A stretch of DNA of 64,000 bases from Bacillota bacterium. Its GTDB lineage: Bacteria; Bacillota; Sulfobacillia; RBS10-35; JAJYVN01. Below the pieces are notes generated by a model. The model was not told the DNA's origin. It saw nothing but the letters and a program-made list of their open reading frames with translations, and did not search any database. The stretch lies in the NCBI GenBank assembly GCA_021797775.1, contig JAJZZC010000003.1, positions 1-64,000 on the forward strand. Direction: 5' to 3'. A program made the translations under genes and the position numbers. Positions 19,585 through 28,784 of this stretch are shown here, piece by piece (within the stretch, counting starts at the first letter, position 1; the number at the start of each line of letters is the position of its first letter).

Positions 19585-20298
19585 CTAGTCCGCCAGAGCG
19601 GGCAGCCCGAAAAACTCCCCGAGGTGCACGGCGGACAAGCCGCGTGCCCGCATAGTCGACAGCACCGCGGGCAGCGCCGCCGCCATGTGCCTGCAGCCCG
19701 GCAAGGTCTGGCCGCCGTCGTGCAAGTCGATCACGGCGCCCGGGGCCAGGCCGGCGATCACACGGCCCTCGATGCCTTGCTGGCTAGCACCGGGCAGCCA
19801 GTCGCCGGCGTCGCAGCTCCAGAGGGCGACGTGCAGACCAGCCCCGTGGGCCATCCGGCGGGTGACCGCGTTGAACGCCCCGTATGGGGGCCGGAACCAG
19901 AGGGGGCGCCGGCCCGTGGCCTCGCCGATGGTTTCCAAGCACCGCGTGATCTCCTGCCGCATGCGCGCGGGTGTGCAGAGCCAGGCATGCCGGTGCGTGT
20001 CCGTGTGGACGCCCACAGCGTGTCCGGCGCCGACGAGCTCTCGCACCAGAGCGGGGTAGCGCCGGACATTCTCCCCGACGAGGAAGAATGTGGCACGCGC
20101 CGAGGCTGCTGCCAACGCCTCCAGCACCAGGGGGGTCAGTTCGGGGTGAGGGCCGTCGTCGAAAGTGAGCGCGACGGCCCCCGCCGACCCGGGCCCCCGC
20201 CGGATGGAGGTTGGCGCGCGCCGTTCCATCAGGTCGGGGAGGAGGTCGTATCCGACGAACAGTGCGAAGGCTGCGGAGACTGCCCACTTAGCGAGCAA
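19585..20298 (-). CDS. polysaccharide deacetylase (NodB domain), membrane-anchored
   Basis: Carbohydrate esterase family 4 enzyme, about 237 residues from TTG 20298 with AGGGGGA close upstream. One N-terminal hydrophobic segment (about residues 4-20) would anchor or export it. The metal-dependent deacetylase motifs are all present: TFDDGPH (catalytic base and metal Asp), HTDTHRH (metal His residues), RPPYGAFN, and a late IDLHDGG. Such enzymes remove acetyl groups from peptidoglycan or other cell-surface glycans. It overlaps the MFS gene upstream by about 11 bases, so the minus-strand genes form one operon. Confidence 0.9.
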   Translation of the reverse strand: MLAKWAVSAAFALFVGYDLLPDLMERRAPTSIRRGPGSAGAVALTFDDGPHPELTPLVLEALAAASARATFFLVGENVRRYPALVRELVGAGHAVGVHTDTHRHAWLCTPARMRQEITRCLETIGEATGRRPLWFRPPYGAFNAVTRRMAHGAGLHVALWSCDAGDWLPGASQQGIEGRVIAGLAPGAVIDLHDGGQTLPGCRHMAAALPAVLSTMRARGLSAVHLGEFFGLPALAD

Positions 20299-21733
20299 CG
20301 GGGTCCCCCTGCCGGGCGCGGAAGCTACGCGCTGGGACCACGAGGTAAAAGGCGGCCATGGCGAACAGCACCAGGGCCGTGGCCTCGAATGGCACACGGA
20401 AGCCCATGTGCGTGTATAACCACCCACCAACGACGGGGCCGGTCGTCTCCCCGATGCCCTCGATGGCCATGAACACTCCCAGGAGCAGGCCACGGCGGTC
20501 CTCGGCGATCTGCCCGACCGTCAGACCGTTCCACGCCGGTAGGATGAGGGCGTAAGAGAGGCCTAGCAGTCCGACCCGCCAGAGCAGGTCGGGAACGGCG
20601 TTGCCACGGGCGACCAGGAGGACGGCGGCCCCGGCGAGCAGGAACCCAGCTACCAGCGGGGCCTTGCTCCCAAAGCGGTCGACGACCCGACCCATGGGGA
20701 CCAGACACAGGACCGTAACCGCACCGCCGCCGAGCAGGATGAGCCCGTATTGAGGCTGGCTCAGGTGCAGCACCTGGCGGGCGAACGGCACGAGCACAGG
20801 CATGAGCATGCCCAGGGCCAGCATCTGCACGTACATCCCGGGGATCAACCACGCCGCACGGCCCAGGTTTTCCCGCAACGCGGCCGCCGCATCCCGTGTC
20901 TCCGCCCTGCCCCGCGGGCGGGGGGACCAATCGGGATCGAGCGGACTGCGCAGGAGGCCGCTCGATCCCAGCAGGGCCGCCGCGGGGCCAGCGGTGACGA
21001 CCACCGCCAGCAGGAGGAGCGGTAGCGCGTAACCCCTGCCCATGAGAAAGCTGATCAGCACGGGGCCGATGCCCCCTGCGGCCAGCCAGGCCAGGAACGT
21101 GATGCTGGTCGCGCTGGCGCGAGAGGCCAAACCGGAGATGTGCACGCTGCCGGCCAGCACGGCTGGCCAGTTGGCCGAGGTGCCCAGGCCGAACAGCAGC
21201 GCCAGGAGGACGAGGGGAAGCAGCGTGTGGGCGCGCGGTAGGAGGTAGACGGCCAAGGCCGCCAGGGTGAGAAAGGGCAGCAGGGTCCGCCAAGGCCCCA
21301 GCCGATCCACCAGCCAGCCCGTGGGGATCTTGAACAGCGTGTCGGCCAGGTACTGGGCCGCGATGACCAGGCCCACCCCGGCCACGCTGACGCCCATCCG
21401 CTGGGGGAGATAGGCCGGAAGCAGGGCGATGAACAGTGCGCCACGACAGAACTCCACGCTGGCCGTGGTCACGACGAAGCCCCAGATCTGCGGACGGCGC
21501 AACAGCTCGCCCACCGTCAGCCCGGGTTCGCCCGCGCCGCTGTTCCGCCGCGGCAAGCCGCTCACACCCCCCGCCGGGGGGTGTGAGCGGGTGTCTCCGT
21601 GCGCCCCGCCGGCCGCGCCTGAGGACGCCTCGGCTGGTACCGGGGGCCGGTGTCGTGTGGGCGGAGCCAGTGTGTCGCTAAGCGGCGCCGCGGGAGCCCG
21701 GCGGTTGGTGACGCCGGAGGCCTGCCGTGTCAT
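20288..21733 (-). CDS. MFS transporter
   Basis: About 481 residues. ATG 21733 overlaps the upstream glycosyltransferase stop by four bases. An N-terminal hydrophilic, Pro/Ala-rich stretch of about 75 residues precedes a 12-helix major facilitator fold. The motif between helices 2 and 3 is seen as GWLVDRLGPWR, and its pseudo-repeat in the second half as GRVVDRFGSK. The substrate is unknown; it sits between a glycolipid-type glycosyltransferase and a glycan deacetylase, so export of an envelope precursor is possible. Confidence 0.88.
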   Translation of the reverse strand: MTRQASGVTNRRAPAAPLSDTLAPPTRHRPPVPAEASSGAAGGAHGDTRSHPPAGGVSGLPRRNSGAGEPGLTVGELLRRPQIWGFVVTTASVEFCRGALFIALLPAYLPQRMGVSVAGVGLVIAAQYLADTLFKIPTGWLVDRLGPWRTLLPFLTLAALAVYLLPRAHTLLPLVLLALLFGLGTSANWPAVLAGSVHISGLASRASATSITFLAWLAAGGIGPVLISFLMGRGYALPLLLLAVVVTAGPAAALLGSSGLLRSPLDPDWSPRPRGRAETRDAAAALRENLGRAAWLIPGMYVQMLALGMLMPVLVPFARQVLHLSQPQYGLILLGGGAVTVLCLVPMGRVVDRFGSKAPLVAGFLLAGAAVLLVARGNAVPDLLWRVGLLGLSYALILPAWNGLTVGQIAEDRRGLLLGVFMAIEGIGETTGPVVGGWLYTHMGFRVPFEATALVLFAMAAFYLVVPARSFRARQGDPVAR

Positions 21734-22953
21734 GCCCTCGCCCCCGCGGGCCCGGCGCGAGGCCCGTGGCTTCCCGGGCCTTCGGGTTCGCCCGCCATGC
21801 GCAGCACCATCGCCGCCACGTCGCGCGAGGCGTGCGGGCGACCGAGGCGCGCCGCGGCCAGCCGCATGGCGTCCAGGCGCGCCGGCGTGGCGAGCAGGCC
21901 CCGGCAGACCTCGCCCAGTTCGCCGTGGTGGCGCGCGCTGATGGCGGCGCCGTGACGGCAGAGGTATGCGGCATTGGCCTCCTCCTGTCCGGGGATCGCC
22001 CGGTAAATGACCATGGGCAGACCCAGAGCCAGGGCCTCGGCGGTCGTGACACCTCCCGCCTTGGTCACCAACAGGGAGGCGGCGCTCATAAAGTCGGCGA
22101 TCTGCTCCACGTAGCCGAAGGTGTGGACCGGAAAGGGCAGGTGGCCACCCACCCGCTGCAGGCGGGCCAGCAACTGCTTGTCCTTGCCAGCGACGACCAC
22201 GAGTTGCAGGGGAGTCCCGAGGTGGGTCAGGGTGCGGCAGGCCTCCAGCACACCGCCCAACGCGCCAAAGGCCCCGCTCATCACCAGCGCGATGGGCAAC
22301 GAGGGATCGAAGCGGTAGCGGCGGCGGATCTCCGCACCGTCCCCCCGCCGGGCGAAGGCCCCCCGCAGCGGGATTCCGGTGACCGCCACCCGGCTCGGCG
22401 GCACCCCCCGTCGCAGGAGCAGGTCCGCAACCTCCTCGCTGGAGACGCAGTACAGATCCGTATACGGATGGACCCACTGGCTGTGCACCGTGTTATCGGT
22501 GATCACTGTCACGGCCGGTACCCGTGCGCGCCCGGCCCGGCGCAGTTCGGACAGCACGCCGGCCTGCACGGGGAAGGTCGACACGACCACTGCCGGTTGG
22601 ACGTCCGCGATCAGGTCGGCCAGCCGCTCGCGTCCGAGACCGTTGACCAGGTTGTTGAAGCGCGAGTACGGGGGGAGGGCGCTGGTCTTCCGGTAGAACC
22701 ACCCGTAGCCGCGCGGGAAGTGCTTGATCGAAGCGATGTACACACGGCGCGCCGTGCGGTTGAGCGCCGGGTTGGCCATCTCGATGTAGTCGAGCATCAA
22801 GGGGTTCCCTGCGCCGCCCAGGGCCTCGCGCACGGCCGCCGCGGCCTGCCAGTGGCCCTCGCCGTAGCGGGCAGACAGGATCAGGATGTCGTGCCGCTGG
22901 CGCGGGGGCCGCACGGCCGCCAGAGAGCCACGCCCCGCCGGGAAGGTGGACAT
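21730..22953 (-). CDS. glycosyltransferase, MGDG synthase / UgtP-like (GT28)
   Basis: About 407 residues from ATG 22953. The N-terminal DILILSARYGEGHWQAA resembles the SAxxGxGHxxAA motif of monogalactosyldiacylglycerol synthases and UgtP. VVVSTFPVQ, the acceptor-side ITDNTVHSQWVHP segment and the C-terminal donor-binding LVTKAGGVTTAEALALG agree with a GT-B fold. Likely reaction: sugar transfer from a UDP-sugar to diacylglycerol in the membrane. It heads the minus-strand operon. A paralogue lies at 34104-35297. The upstream 930 bases have no gene. Confidence 0.87.
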   Translation of the reverse strand: MSTFPAGRGSLAAVRPPRQRHDILILSARYGEGHWQAAAAVREALGGAGNPLMLDYIEMANPALNRTARRVYIASIKHFPRGYGWFYRKTSALPPYSRFNNLVNGLGRERLADLIADVQPAVVVSTFPVQAGVLSELRRAGRARVPAVTVITDNTVHSQWVHPYTDLYCVSSEEVADLLLRRGVPPSRVAVTGIPLRGAFARRGDGAEIRRRYRFDPSLPIALVMSGAFGALGGVLEACRTLTHLGTPLQLVVVAGKDKQLLARLQRVGGHLPFPVHTFGYVEQIADFMSAASLLVTKAGGVTTAEALALGLPMVIYRAIPGQEEANAAYLCRHGAAISARHHGELGEVCRGLLATPARLDAMRLAAARLGRPHASRDVAAMVLRMAGEPEGPGSHGPRAGPAGARA

Positions 22954-23885
22954 CGCCTGCCACCCTTCGCCACAAGATCGGCGCTCGGCCGCCCCGGTCC
23001 GCCAGAGACCAGACCGGGCTGCGGCCGAGAAGGCCGGACGACTTCCGCCAGGTGGCGTGCGTGGGCGTGCCGCCCTCACCGGCGGAAGACTGTCCCGGAA
23101 GGTTGCCCGCCATCCACCCCGGGGCCCGCTCCGTGAGCGACGCGACGGGGGGACCGTACCGGACCGCCAGGGCCGGTGAAAGCGACCACCCTGGTGAAGC
23201 GACGGCCGGCGGCTCCGACCCGCCGGCCCGGCCATCCCGACCGAGTCCGCCCCACCCGGCCGGCTGCTCGCGGTGGCCAGGTCATCCTGGGCCGCAACGC
23301 CGCACGCCCAACCGCCGCGCAGAGCGGGCCAGTCCGGCGGAGGAACGGCATACGGCGCCGCAGCGGCCGCGTCCTCCCGCCCCCCCGCGCGGCCGTCGGA
23401 CCCGTTTACGCCGTCTCCCCCTATGCGCCGCGCGGCGGGTTTACGCGCTTGGGCGCCTGCCCGCATCGCGCATGCGAGCCGCGGCGCAGCCGCCCGCACC
23501 GTCCTTCACCGCGCCGGCAATCCATTCCTGCGCTGGGGCGCGCAGGGCCAGGGTGGCGTCACCCCGCTAAGGGCGTGGGATCTGCACAGTGACGCGCCAG
23601 GCGGCGCCCGTCCTTTGCGCCCCGCACCCCACCCCGGGGCGCCCGTTCCCCTCCCGATCTGCCGGTTACCATGCGAACCTCCTCGCTGAGGAGGCATGCC
23701 GAGAAAGACGCGGCCCCTGGGGCACCACCTCTTTCCACCGCATCGGATGTTGGCGGGGCGCTGCCTCGACCGCGGGGGTCCCGGCGCTGTTCGGTGCGGT
23801 GGGTACCCATCGCGATCCGTGCGGGGTGCCCCAGACGTTGGCGTACCACCGCACACGCAAGGCCCTGCCCCCGACCGCTCCGCGC
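22954..23885. other. divergent intergenic region, no gene recognised
   Basis: About 930 bases between the minus-strand envelope operon and the rpmG promoter. Open frames on both strands are biased and resemble nothing known. CAGGGTGGCGTCA at about 23549-23561 recalls one end of the 241-bp miniature element, but no second end or flanking repeat was found. Confidence 0.4.
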
Positions 23886-23914
23886 TTGACTTTCCCCGCA
23901 CCGCTCTCTATGCT
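23886..23914 (+). promoter_or_regulatory. sigma-A promoter of rpmG-tRNA-secE-nusG
   Basis: TTGACT at 23886-23891, a 17-base spacer and TATGCT at 23909-23914. This is a near-consensus housekeeping promoter 42 bases upstream of the rpmG start. Confidence 0.8.
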
Positions 23915-23955
23915 GAGAAGCCGACGCTGGTCGCGCGTGGAAAGGGGCTGCGCTC

Positions 23956-24120
23956 GTGGCCGCTTCGACCAACCGGGTGTTAGTGACGCTCGCCTGCAAC
24001 GACTGCAAGCGGCGCAACTACCACACTTCGAAGAACAAGAAGAACACCTCCGGCCGCCTCGAGCTCAAGAAGTACTGCCGGTGGTGCCGCAGCCACACCG
24101 TCCACCGCGAGACCCGCTGA
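23956..24120 (+). CDS. rpmG: 50S ribosomal protein L33
   Basis: A 54-residue protein starting at GTG 23956, eight bases after AAAGGGG. The sequence [19 protein letters not shown] and the second pair CRWC give four cysteines in two CxxC pairs, the zinc-binding form of L33. The order rpmG-tRNA-Trp-secE-nusG is common in Bacillota. Confidence 0.95.
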   Translation: MAASTNRVLVTLACNDCKRRNYHTSKNKKNTSGRLELKKYCRWCRSHTVHRETR

Positions 24121-24139
24121 CCATTTCGTTCGGGCAAGC

Positions 24140-24216
24140 AGGCCCGTAGCTCCAACTGGTAGAGCGGCGGACTCCAAATCCGTTGGTTGGGGGTTCGAAT
24201 CCCTCCGGGCCTGCCA
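24140..24216 (+). tRNA. tRNA-Trp (anticodon CCA)
   Basis: Cloverleaf: acceptor AGGCCCG pairs with CGGGCCT; D arm GCTC/GAGC; anticodon stem GCGGA/TCCGT with loop CTCCAAA, so the anticodon is CCA; T arm GGGGG-TTCGAAT-CCCTC; discriminator G and an encoded CCA end at 24214-24216. Confidence 0.96.
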
Positions 24217-24265
24217 GATTCTCTGTCCGCTCCAATTCGCGTCTGTGCCGGCTGGCGTCGGCGGG

Positions 24266-24466
24266 GTGAATCCGTTGTTCGAGCGCATCAGCCGGTACGT
24301 GCGCGAGGTTCGCAACGAGGCGAAGAAGGTTACATGGCCGTCCTCCCGCCAGACGCTGGCGTTCACCGGAGTCGTCATCCTCATGGTGGCCGTGCTCGCC
24401 GGCTTCATGGCGGGATTCAACGCCCTGCTCAACTGGGCACTCACGGCGATCCTCGGCACTGCCTAG
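24266..24466 (+). CDS. secE: preprotein translocase subunit SecE
   Basis: Short one-helix clamp subunit of the SecYEG channel. The core FERISRYVREVRNEAKKVTWPS has the amphipathic helix and the conserved KKVTWPS hinge, followed by one transmembrane segment (GVVILMVAVLAGFMAGF). The start is unsure: GTG 24266 is used; GTG 24245 would add seven residues, and TTG 24275 has GGGGTG six bases upstream. It lies between tRNA-Trp and nusG as expected. Confidence 0.93.
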   Translation: MNPLFERISRYVREVRNEAKKVTWPSSRQTLAFTGVVILMVAVLAGFMAGFNALLNWALTAILGTA

Positions 24467-24586
24467 CGCCCCCTGTCGCCTGATGCGCCCGTCGGGGCGT
24501 GGTTCCATTCGCCGGGTGTCGGCGGGGGGTGCGCTCCGAGCGGCCGGCCCGGCGGGCCGTCCAGCTGGGCCTGTCCAAGGGGGTTG

Positions 24587-25261
24587 ATGGCGACGGAATC
24601 CGTGGACCTGTCCCCGGTGCCGGATGCGGAAGAGGTGGATGTCGACGCCGAAGACGCCGGGTCCGCCGATTCCGCGCATGGGACGGACGCCCCCCCGCCG
24701 GCCAAGGCCCCGGCCGAGCCCGCGGACCCCAACCGCAAGTGGTACGTCATCCACACCTACTCCGGGTATGAGAACAAGGTGAAGACCAACCTGGAGAAGC
24801 GGCTCAGGTCCATGGCGATGGAAGACCGCGTCTTTGAGATCCTCGTTCCGGAGGAAGAGCAGATCGAGCTCACCAAGGAAGGCAAGCGCAAGACGGTCAA
24901 GCGCAAGATCTTCCCTGGCTACGTGCTCGTGGAGATGCGGCTGGACGATGACTCCTGGTACGTGGTGCGCAACACCCCGGGCGTGACGGGCTTCGTGTCC
25001 TCAGGCAACCGCCCGACCCCCCTGGGCCAGGAGGAGGTCGACGCCATCCTCGAGCAGATGGGGTTGGGCGAGGAGAAGCCCATCCCCCGTCTGGACGTCG
25101 AGGTCGGGCAGAACATCCGCGTGCGCAGCGGACCGTTCGACGGGTTCATCGGCGTAATCGACGAGATCGATCATGCCCGCGGTAAGCTGCGTGTGCTCGT
25201 GTCGATGTTCGGGCGGGAGACGCCGCTGGAACTGGACTTCAACCAGGTGGAGAAGATCTGA
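24587..25261 (+). CDS. nusG: transcription termination/antitermination factor NusG
   Basis: Binds RNA polymerase and links it to Rho or the ribosome. About 224 residues with an acidic N-terminal extension (about residues 1-45), the NGN domain from [15 protein letters not shown] through [12 protein letters not shown], and a C-terminal KOW domain ([16 protein letters not shown] to FNQVEKI). ATG 4 bases after AAGGGGG-TTG is used; TTG 24584 is possible. The extension is longer than in Bacillus or E. coli NusG. Confidence 0.96.
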   Translation: MATESVDLSPVPDAEEVDVDAEDAGSADSAHGTDAPPPAKAPAEPADPNRKWYVIHTYSGYENKVKTNLEKRLRSMAMEDRVFEILVPEEEQIELTKEGKRKTVKRKIFPGYVLVEMRLDDDSWYVVRNTPGVTGFVSSGNRPTPLGQEEVDAILEQMGLGEEKPIPRLDVEVGQNIRVRSGPFDGFIGVIDEIDHARGKLRVLVSMFGRETPLELDFNQVEKI

Positions 25262-25296
25262 GCCGGGCGCTCGGGAGCGCGGCGGAGGGGCGGAAG

Positions 25297-25725
25297 ATGG
25301 CGAAGAAGGTCCAGGCCGTGGTCAAGCTGCAGATTCCGGCGGGCAAGGCGACCCCGGCCCCGCCCGTGGGGACCGCCCTTGGTCCACAGGGCATCAACAT
25401 CATGGCGTTCGTCAAGGAGTTCAACGAGCGGACGCGCGAGCAGGCCGGGCTGATCGTGCCGGCCGTGATCACCGTGTACGCGGACCGCTCCTTTACTTTC
25501 GTGCTGAAGACGCCGCCGGCTCCCGTGCTCCTCAAGCGCGCCGCCGGGATTGAGGCCGGCAGCAGCAACCCCAACACCAAGAAGGTGGGGCGCCTGACGC
25601 GCGCACAGGTGCGCGAGATCGCACGGGAGAAGCTGCCGGACCTCAACGCGACGGATCTTGGCGCGGCCGAGCGCATGATCGAGGGGACGGCGCGCAGCAT
25701 GGGCCTGGAGGTCGTGGAGGCCTGA
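25297..25725 (+). CDS. rplK: 50S ribosomal protein L11
   Basis: 142 residues. [39 protein letters not shown], and the rRNA-binding C-terminal domain with [10 protein letters not shown] are as in the family. It binds the 23S rRNA GTPase-associated centre. ATG start, just after nusG. Confidence 0.98.
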   Translation: MAKKVQAVVKLQIPAGKATPAPPVGTALGPQGINIMAFVKEFNERTREQAGLIVPAVITVYADRSFTFVLKTPPAPVLLKRAAGIEAGSSNPNTKKVGRLTRAQVREIAREKLPDLNATDLGAAERMIEGTARSMGLEVVEA

Positions 25726-25783
25726 AGCTCGGCGCCTCCTGGCCGGCGTCGGGCGTGGACCGGGTTACGGGGAGGGTGTCGGC

Positions 25784-26488
25784 GTGAAGAGGCACGGCAA
25801 GCGCTACCGGGACGCCGTGAAGCAGGTCGAGAAGAAGCTGTATGGGCCGGCGGACGCACTGGCGCTGGTCAAGCGCCTGGCGGGCGCGCGATTTGATGAG
25901 ACGGTCGAAGTGGCCTTCCGCTTGGGCGTCGACCCACGGCACACCGACGAGGTGGTGCGAGGCGCCGTGTCCCTGCCGCACGGCCTGGGGCGGGCTGTGC
26001 GCGTTGTGGCGTTCGCTCGGGGTGATCGCGCGCGCGAAGCGGAGCAGGCCGGCGCCGATGTCGTGGGTGCCGACGACCTGGTGGCGCGCGTCCAGGGCGG
26101 CTGGCTGGACTTCGACGTGGCCGTGGCCACCCCGGACATGATGAGCGCCGTCGGTCGCCTGGGCCGCATCCTCGGGCCTCGCGGCCTCATGCCCAACCCG
26201 CGCTCCGGCACCGTCACCCAGGAGATCGGGCGCGCCGTGGCCGAGGTCAAGGCCGGCAAGGTGGAGTATCGGACGGACCGCACGGGCGGCGTGGTCCACG
26301 CCCCCGTAGGCAAGGCGTCCTTTGAGGTCGACGCCCTGGTGGAGAACTTCGAGGCCCTGCTCGACGCCATTTACCGCAGCAAGCCGGCCGCGGCGAAGGG
26401 CGCGTACGTACGTTCCATCACCGTCACGTCGACGATGGGGCCCGGCGTGCCGGTGGACCCCACGGTGACGGTGCGGGCGGCGTCCTGA
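25784..26488 (+). CDS. rplA: 50S ribosomal protein L1
   Basis: 234 residues with [16 protein letters not shown], the [12 protein letters not shown] start of domain [19 protein letters not shown] and the C-terminal [15 protein letters not shown]. Builds the L1 stalk of the 50S subunit. GTG 25784 follows GGGGAGGG. Confidence 0.98.
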   Translation: MKRHGKRYRDAVKQVEKKLYGPADALALVKRLAGARFDETVEVAFRLGVDPRHTDEVVRGAVSLPHGLGRAVRVVAFARGDRAREAEQAGADVVGADDLVARVQGGWLDFDVAVATPDMMSAVGRLGRILGPRGLMPNPRSGTVTQEIGRAVAEVKAGKVEYRTDRTGGVVHAPVGKASFEVDALVENFEALLDAIYRSKPAAAKGAYVRSITVTSTMGPGVPVDPTVTVRAAS

Positions 26489-26713
26489 GCAGGCGCCCTC
26501 GGGCTCCGTGTGGCGGCACGGACTCGGGTGGGATCGGGGAGGGCGTCGGCGGGCCCATCTGGGTCGGCCCTGTGGCCCATGGACGTCGGCGACCGCTCTC
26601 GCGGGCGGTACCGGTAAAGCGGTCGGTGGCGGCAGCGTGGTGCACGGGGCACCACCTAAGTAAGGCCACTCGGGTCGGATGGGGCGGGAACCTGTTAGAC
26701 TCTGGGCCCCCCT

Positions 26714-26742
26714 TGACTTGCGTCTCGTGTTTGTGTACCCTT
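26714..26742 (+). promoter_or_regulatory. sigma-A promoter of rplJ-rplL
   Basis: TTGACT at 26714-26719, a 17-base spacer and TACCCT at 26737-26742. It lies just upstream of the L10 leader, so rplJL can be transcribed apart from rplKA. Confidence 0.78.
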
Positions 26743-26770
26743 TCCGTTTGGCAGTCAGCACGATCCACCC

Positions 26771-26828
26771 GAGACAGCAGGTGCCCCTGACGGGGGCCCA
26801 ACGGCGTCTTGACGCCGCCTGCCGAGGT
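26771..26828 (+). ncRNA. ribosomal protein L10 leader
   Basis: GAGACAGCAGG...CCTGCCGAGG carries the conserved bases of the Bacillota L10 leader: AGACAGCAGG on one side and CCTGCCGAGG on the other, with two short hairpins (GCCCCTGACGGGGGC and GGCGTCTTGACGCC) between them. In this family the L10(L12)4 complex binds the leader and represses its own operon. Confidence 0.85.
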
Positions 26829-26866
26829 GGGGCACCGGCAGCCGCGTCGTCGGCTAGTCCGTCTGA

Positions 26867-26894
26867 CCCTCCACGCTCGGGTGGAGGGCTTTTT
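26867..26894 (+). terminator. attenuator terminator of the L10 leader
   Basis: CCCTCCAC (26867-26874) pairs with GTGGAGGG (26881-26888) around a six-base loop and is followed by CTTTTT. This intrinsic terminator lies between the L10 leader and the rplJ start, which suggests control by attenuation. Confidence 0.85.
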
Positions 26895-26974
26895 GTGTTG
26901 CGCGACGGTGTTCCTGGCAGCGCGGAGCGTCCTGCTCCCTGTGCCGGGGAGGCCGGGACGAAGGAGGAGATCGC

Positions 26975-27544
26975 GTGGCCAGCGCGGGCAGCATGCTCAC
27001 GCCCCAGCGCCGCGAGAAGGAGGAGACGGTCGCCGAGCTGGCGCGGCTGCTGCGCGAGGCGCCAGCCTGCGTCGTCGTGGACTATAGGGGGCTACGCGTC
27101 GGCGAGGAGGGTGAGCTCAGGCGCCAGTTGCGCGAAGCGCACGTCACCTACCGCGTCGTGAAGAACACGCTGGTCGAACTGGCGGCCCGCCAGGCCGGCG
27201 TCGATGGGCTGGACGGGTACCTGCGCGGGCCCACCGCCGTCGCCTTCAGCTTGGAGGAACCGACGGACGCCTCCCGCGTCCTTGCCCGATTCGCCCGTGA
27301 CCACCAGGCGTTGCGCTTCAAAGGCGGCGTGCTCGACGGTCGCGTGGTGGGCGAGCAGGCGGTGCGCGCCCTTGCCGATTTGCCCCCACGCGAGGTGCTC
27401 CTGGCACAGGTCGCGGGTGCCTTCGCCGCACCGCTCGCCCTGGTCGGCGCGATGCTGTCTGCGCCGATCCGCGGCCTCGTCACCGTGGCGGAGCAGTTGG
27501 CCAAGGCCCGAGCCGAGGCGGCACCCGTGGCCGGCGAGGCCTAG
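26975..27544 (+). CDS. rplJ: 50S ribosomal protein L10
   Basis: 189 residues from GTG 26975, six bases after AAGGAGGAG. The core REKEETVAELARLLREA, VVDYRGLRV, VVKNTLVELA and GPTAVAF identify it. Base of the L7/L12 stalk. Repression through the upstream leader is inferred. Confidence 0.97.
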   Translation: MASAGSMLTPQRREKEETVAELARLLREAPACVVVDYRGLRVGEEGELRRQLREAHVTYRVVKNTLVELAARQAGVDGLDGYLRGPTAVAFSLEEPTDASRVLARFARDHQALRFKGGVLDGRVVGEQAVRALADLPPREVLLAQVAGAFAAPLALVGAMLSAPIRGLVTVAEQLAKARAEAAPVAGEA

Positions 27545-27752
27545 CGCCAGGACGGTCGCCGGGACGCGCCCCGGCCCGGGCGGGGCAACTCCGGTGCCTC
27601 AGGGCCCGAGCGCCACTTGGTCGCAGCGCAGGGTTGTTTGACCCGTCACCCCGTGATGTTCGCCACGCGGGCCTTGCCGTCGGCCCCACAGCGTGACGTG
27701 GCCATGGGTAGTGGAGCGAACAGTGACCAACGGTTTGAGGAGGTGTCCCGCG

Positions 27753-28133
27753 TTGTCGAAGGTGGAGCAAGTTCTGGACGTAGTGTCCGGCATGACGGTT
27801 CTGGAGTTGGCCGATCTTGTCAAGGCCTTCGAGGAGAAGTTTGGCGTATCCGCTGCCGTGGCGGCGCCCGCGCCCGCGGCGGCTGCCGCCGGGCCTGCGG
27901 CGGCGGTGGTCGAGGAGCAGACCGAGTTCGACGTGATCCTCGAGGCGGCGCCCGCCGATAAGAAGATCCAGGTCATCAAGGTGGTCCGGCAGGTGACGCA
28001 ACTCGGTCTCAAGGAGGCCAAGGACCTGGTGGACGGCGCGCCCAAGCCGGTGAAGGAGAAGGTCAGCAAGGACGAGGCCGCCAACGTCAAGAAGCAGTTG
28101 GAAGAGGTCGGCGCCACGGTGACCGTCAAGTAG
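27753..28133 (+). CDS. rplL: 50S ribosomal protein L7/L12
   Basis: 126 residues from TTG 27753, seven bases after GAGGAGGTG. N-terminal dimerisation part ([19 protein letters not shown]), an Ala/Pro hinge and the C-terminal domain ([20 protein letters not shown] and [18 protein letters not shown]). Multicopy stalk protein that recruits translational GTPases. Confidence 0.97.
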   Translation: MSKVEQVLDVVSGMTVLELADLVKAFEEKFGVSAAVAAPAPAAAAAGPAAAVVEEQTEFDVILEAAPADKKIQVIKVVRQVTQLGLKEAKDLVDGAPKPVKEKVSKDEAANVKKQLEEVGATVTVK

Positions 28134-28142
28134 GCTCTGCGG

Positions 28143-28172
28143 TTGACAGGCCGCCTCCCTGCTGGATAGGAT
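28143..28172 (+). promoter_or_regulatory. sigma-A promoter of the rplU operon
   Basis: TTGACA at 28143-28148, an 18-base spacer and TAGGAT at 28167-28172. It starts ten bases after the rplL stop and lies about 75 bases before rplU. Confidence 0.78.
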
Positions 28173-28247
28173 GCGGGGCGTCCGTCCGTTCAGCGAGGGT
28201 GGCGAGCAGACCGGCGGGGCGGGGCGGCGCCGGGGGGGAGATCTCTG

Positions 28248-28691
28248 TTGTACGCCGTCGTGGAAACGGGCGGCAAGCAGTTGCGTGTACGCGAGGGCGA
28301 CGTCGTCCGTCTGGAGTTGCTGGACGTCGCGCCCGGCGACGAGGTGGTCTTGGACCGGGTGCTGTGTCTGGCTGGCGACGGCATACTGATACCCGGTCAC
28401 CCCACGGTGCCAGGTGCTGCCGTGGTCGGCAAGGTGCTGGCCCAGGCGCGTGGCCGGAAGATCGTGGTGTTCAAGTACAAGGCCAAAGTGAATTACCGGC
28501 GCAAGACGGGGCACCGCCAATCGTTGACGGTGGTGCAGGTCACCGGGATCCGCACCCCAGGCGGGTCGGCGCCGGACGGCGACGTGGCTGGGGACGGGAA
28601 CGCGGTCGTGGAGTCGGTCGGAGGGGGCGTTGCTCCAGAGCCGGCCGATGGCACCTCCGTCGCCGGGGACCTGCCTACGGCTTCGGCCTGA
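28248..28691 (+). CDS. rplU: 50S ribosomal protein L21
   Basis: 147 residues from TTG 28248. The core MYAVVETGGKQLRVREGD to FKYKAKVNYRRKTGHRQ, followed by VVQVTGI, is standard L21 of about 103 residues. The last 45 residues (Gly/Ala/Asp/Val-rich) are an extension not found in most L21 proteins. It begins the rplU-prp-rpmA-obgE operon. Confidence 0.96.
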   Translation: MYAVVETGGKQLRVREGDVVRLELLDVAPGDEVVLDRVLCLAGDGILIPGHPTVPGAAVVGKVLAQARGRKIVVFKYKAKVNYRRKTGHRQSLTVVQVTGIRTPGGSAPDGDVAGDGNAVVESVGGGVAPEPADGTSVAGDLPTASA

Positions 28692-28784
28692 ACCCCGTCG
28701 CGCGGATGCCCGCGTCGCCACGGCGGCCGGGCGTCCGCGCACGTGCTCGGGGTTGCGTTGGGCTTGTGCCGGACGGGCGAGGCG

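Noticed and set aside
23549-23600. Third miniature element
   Set aside because: CAGGGTGGCGTCA matches one end only; there is no second end at 241 bp and no direct repeat.
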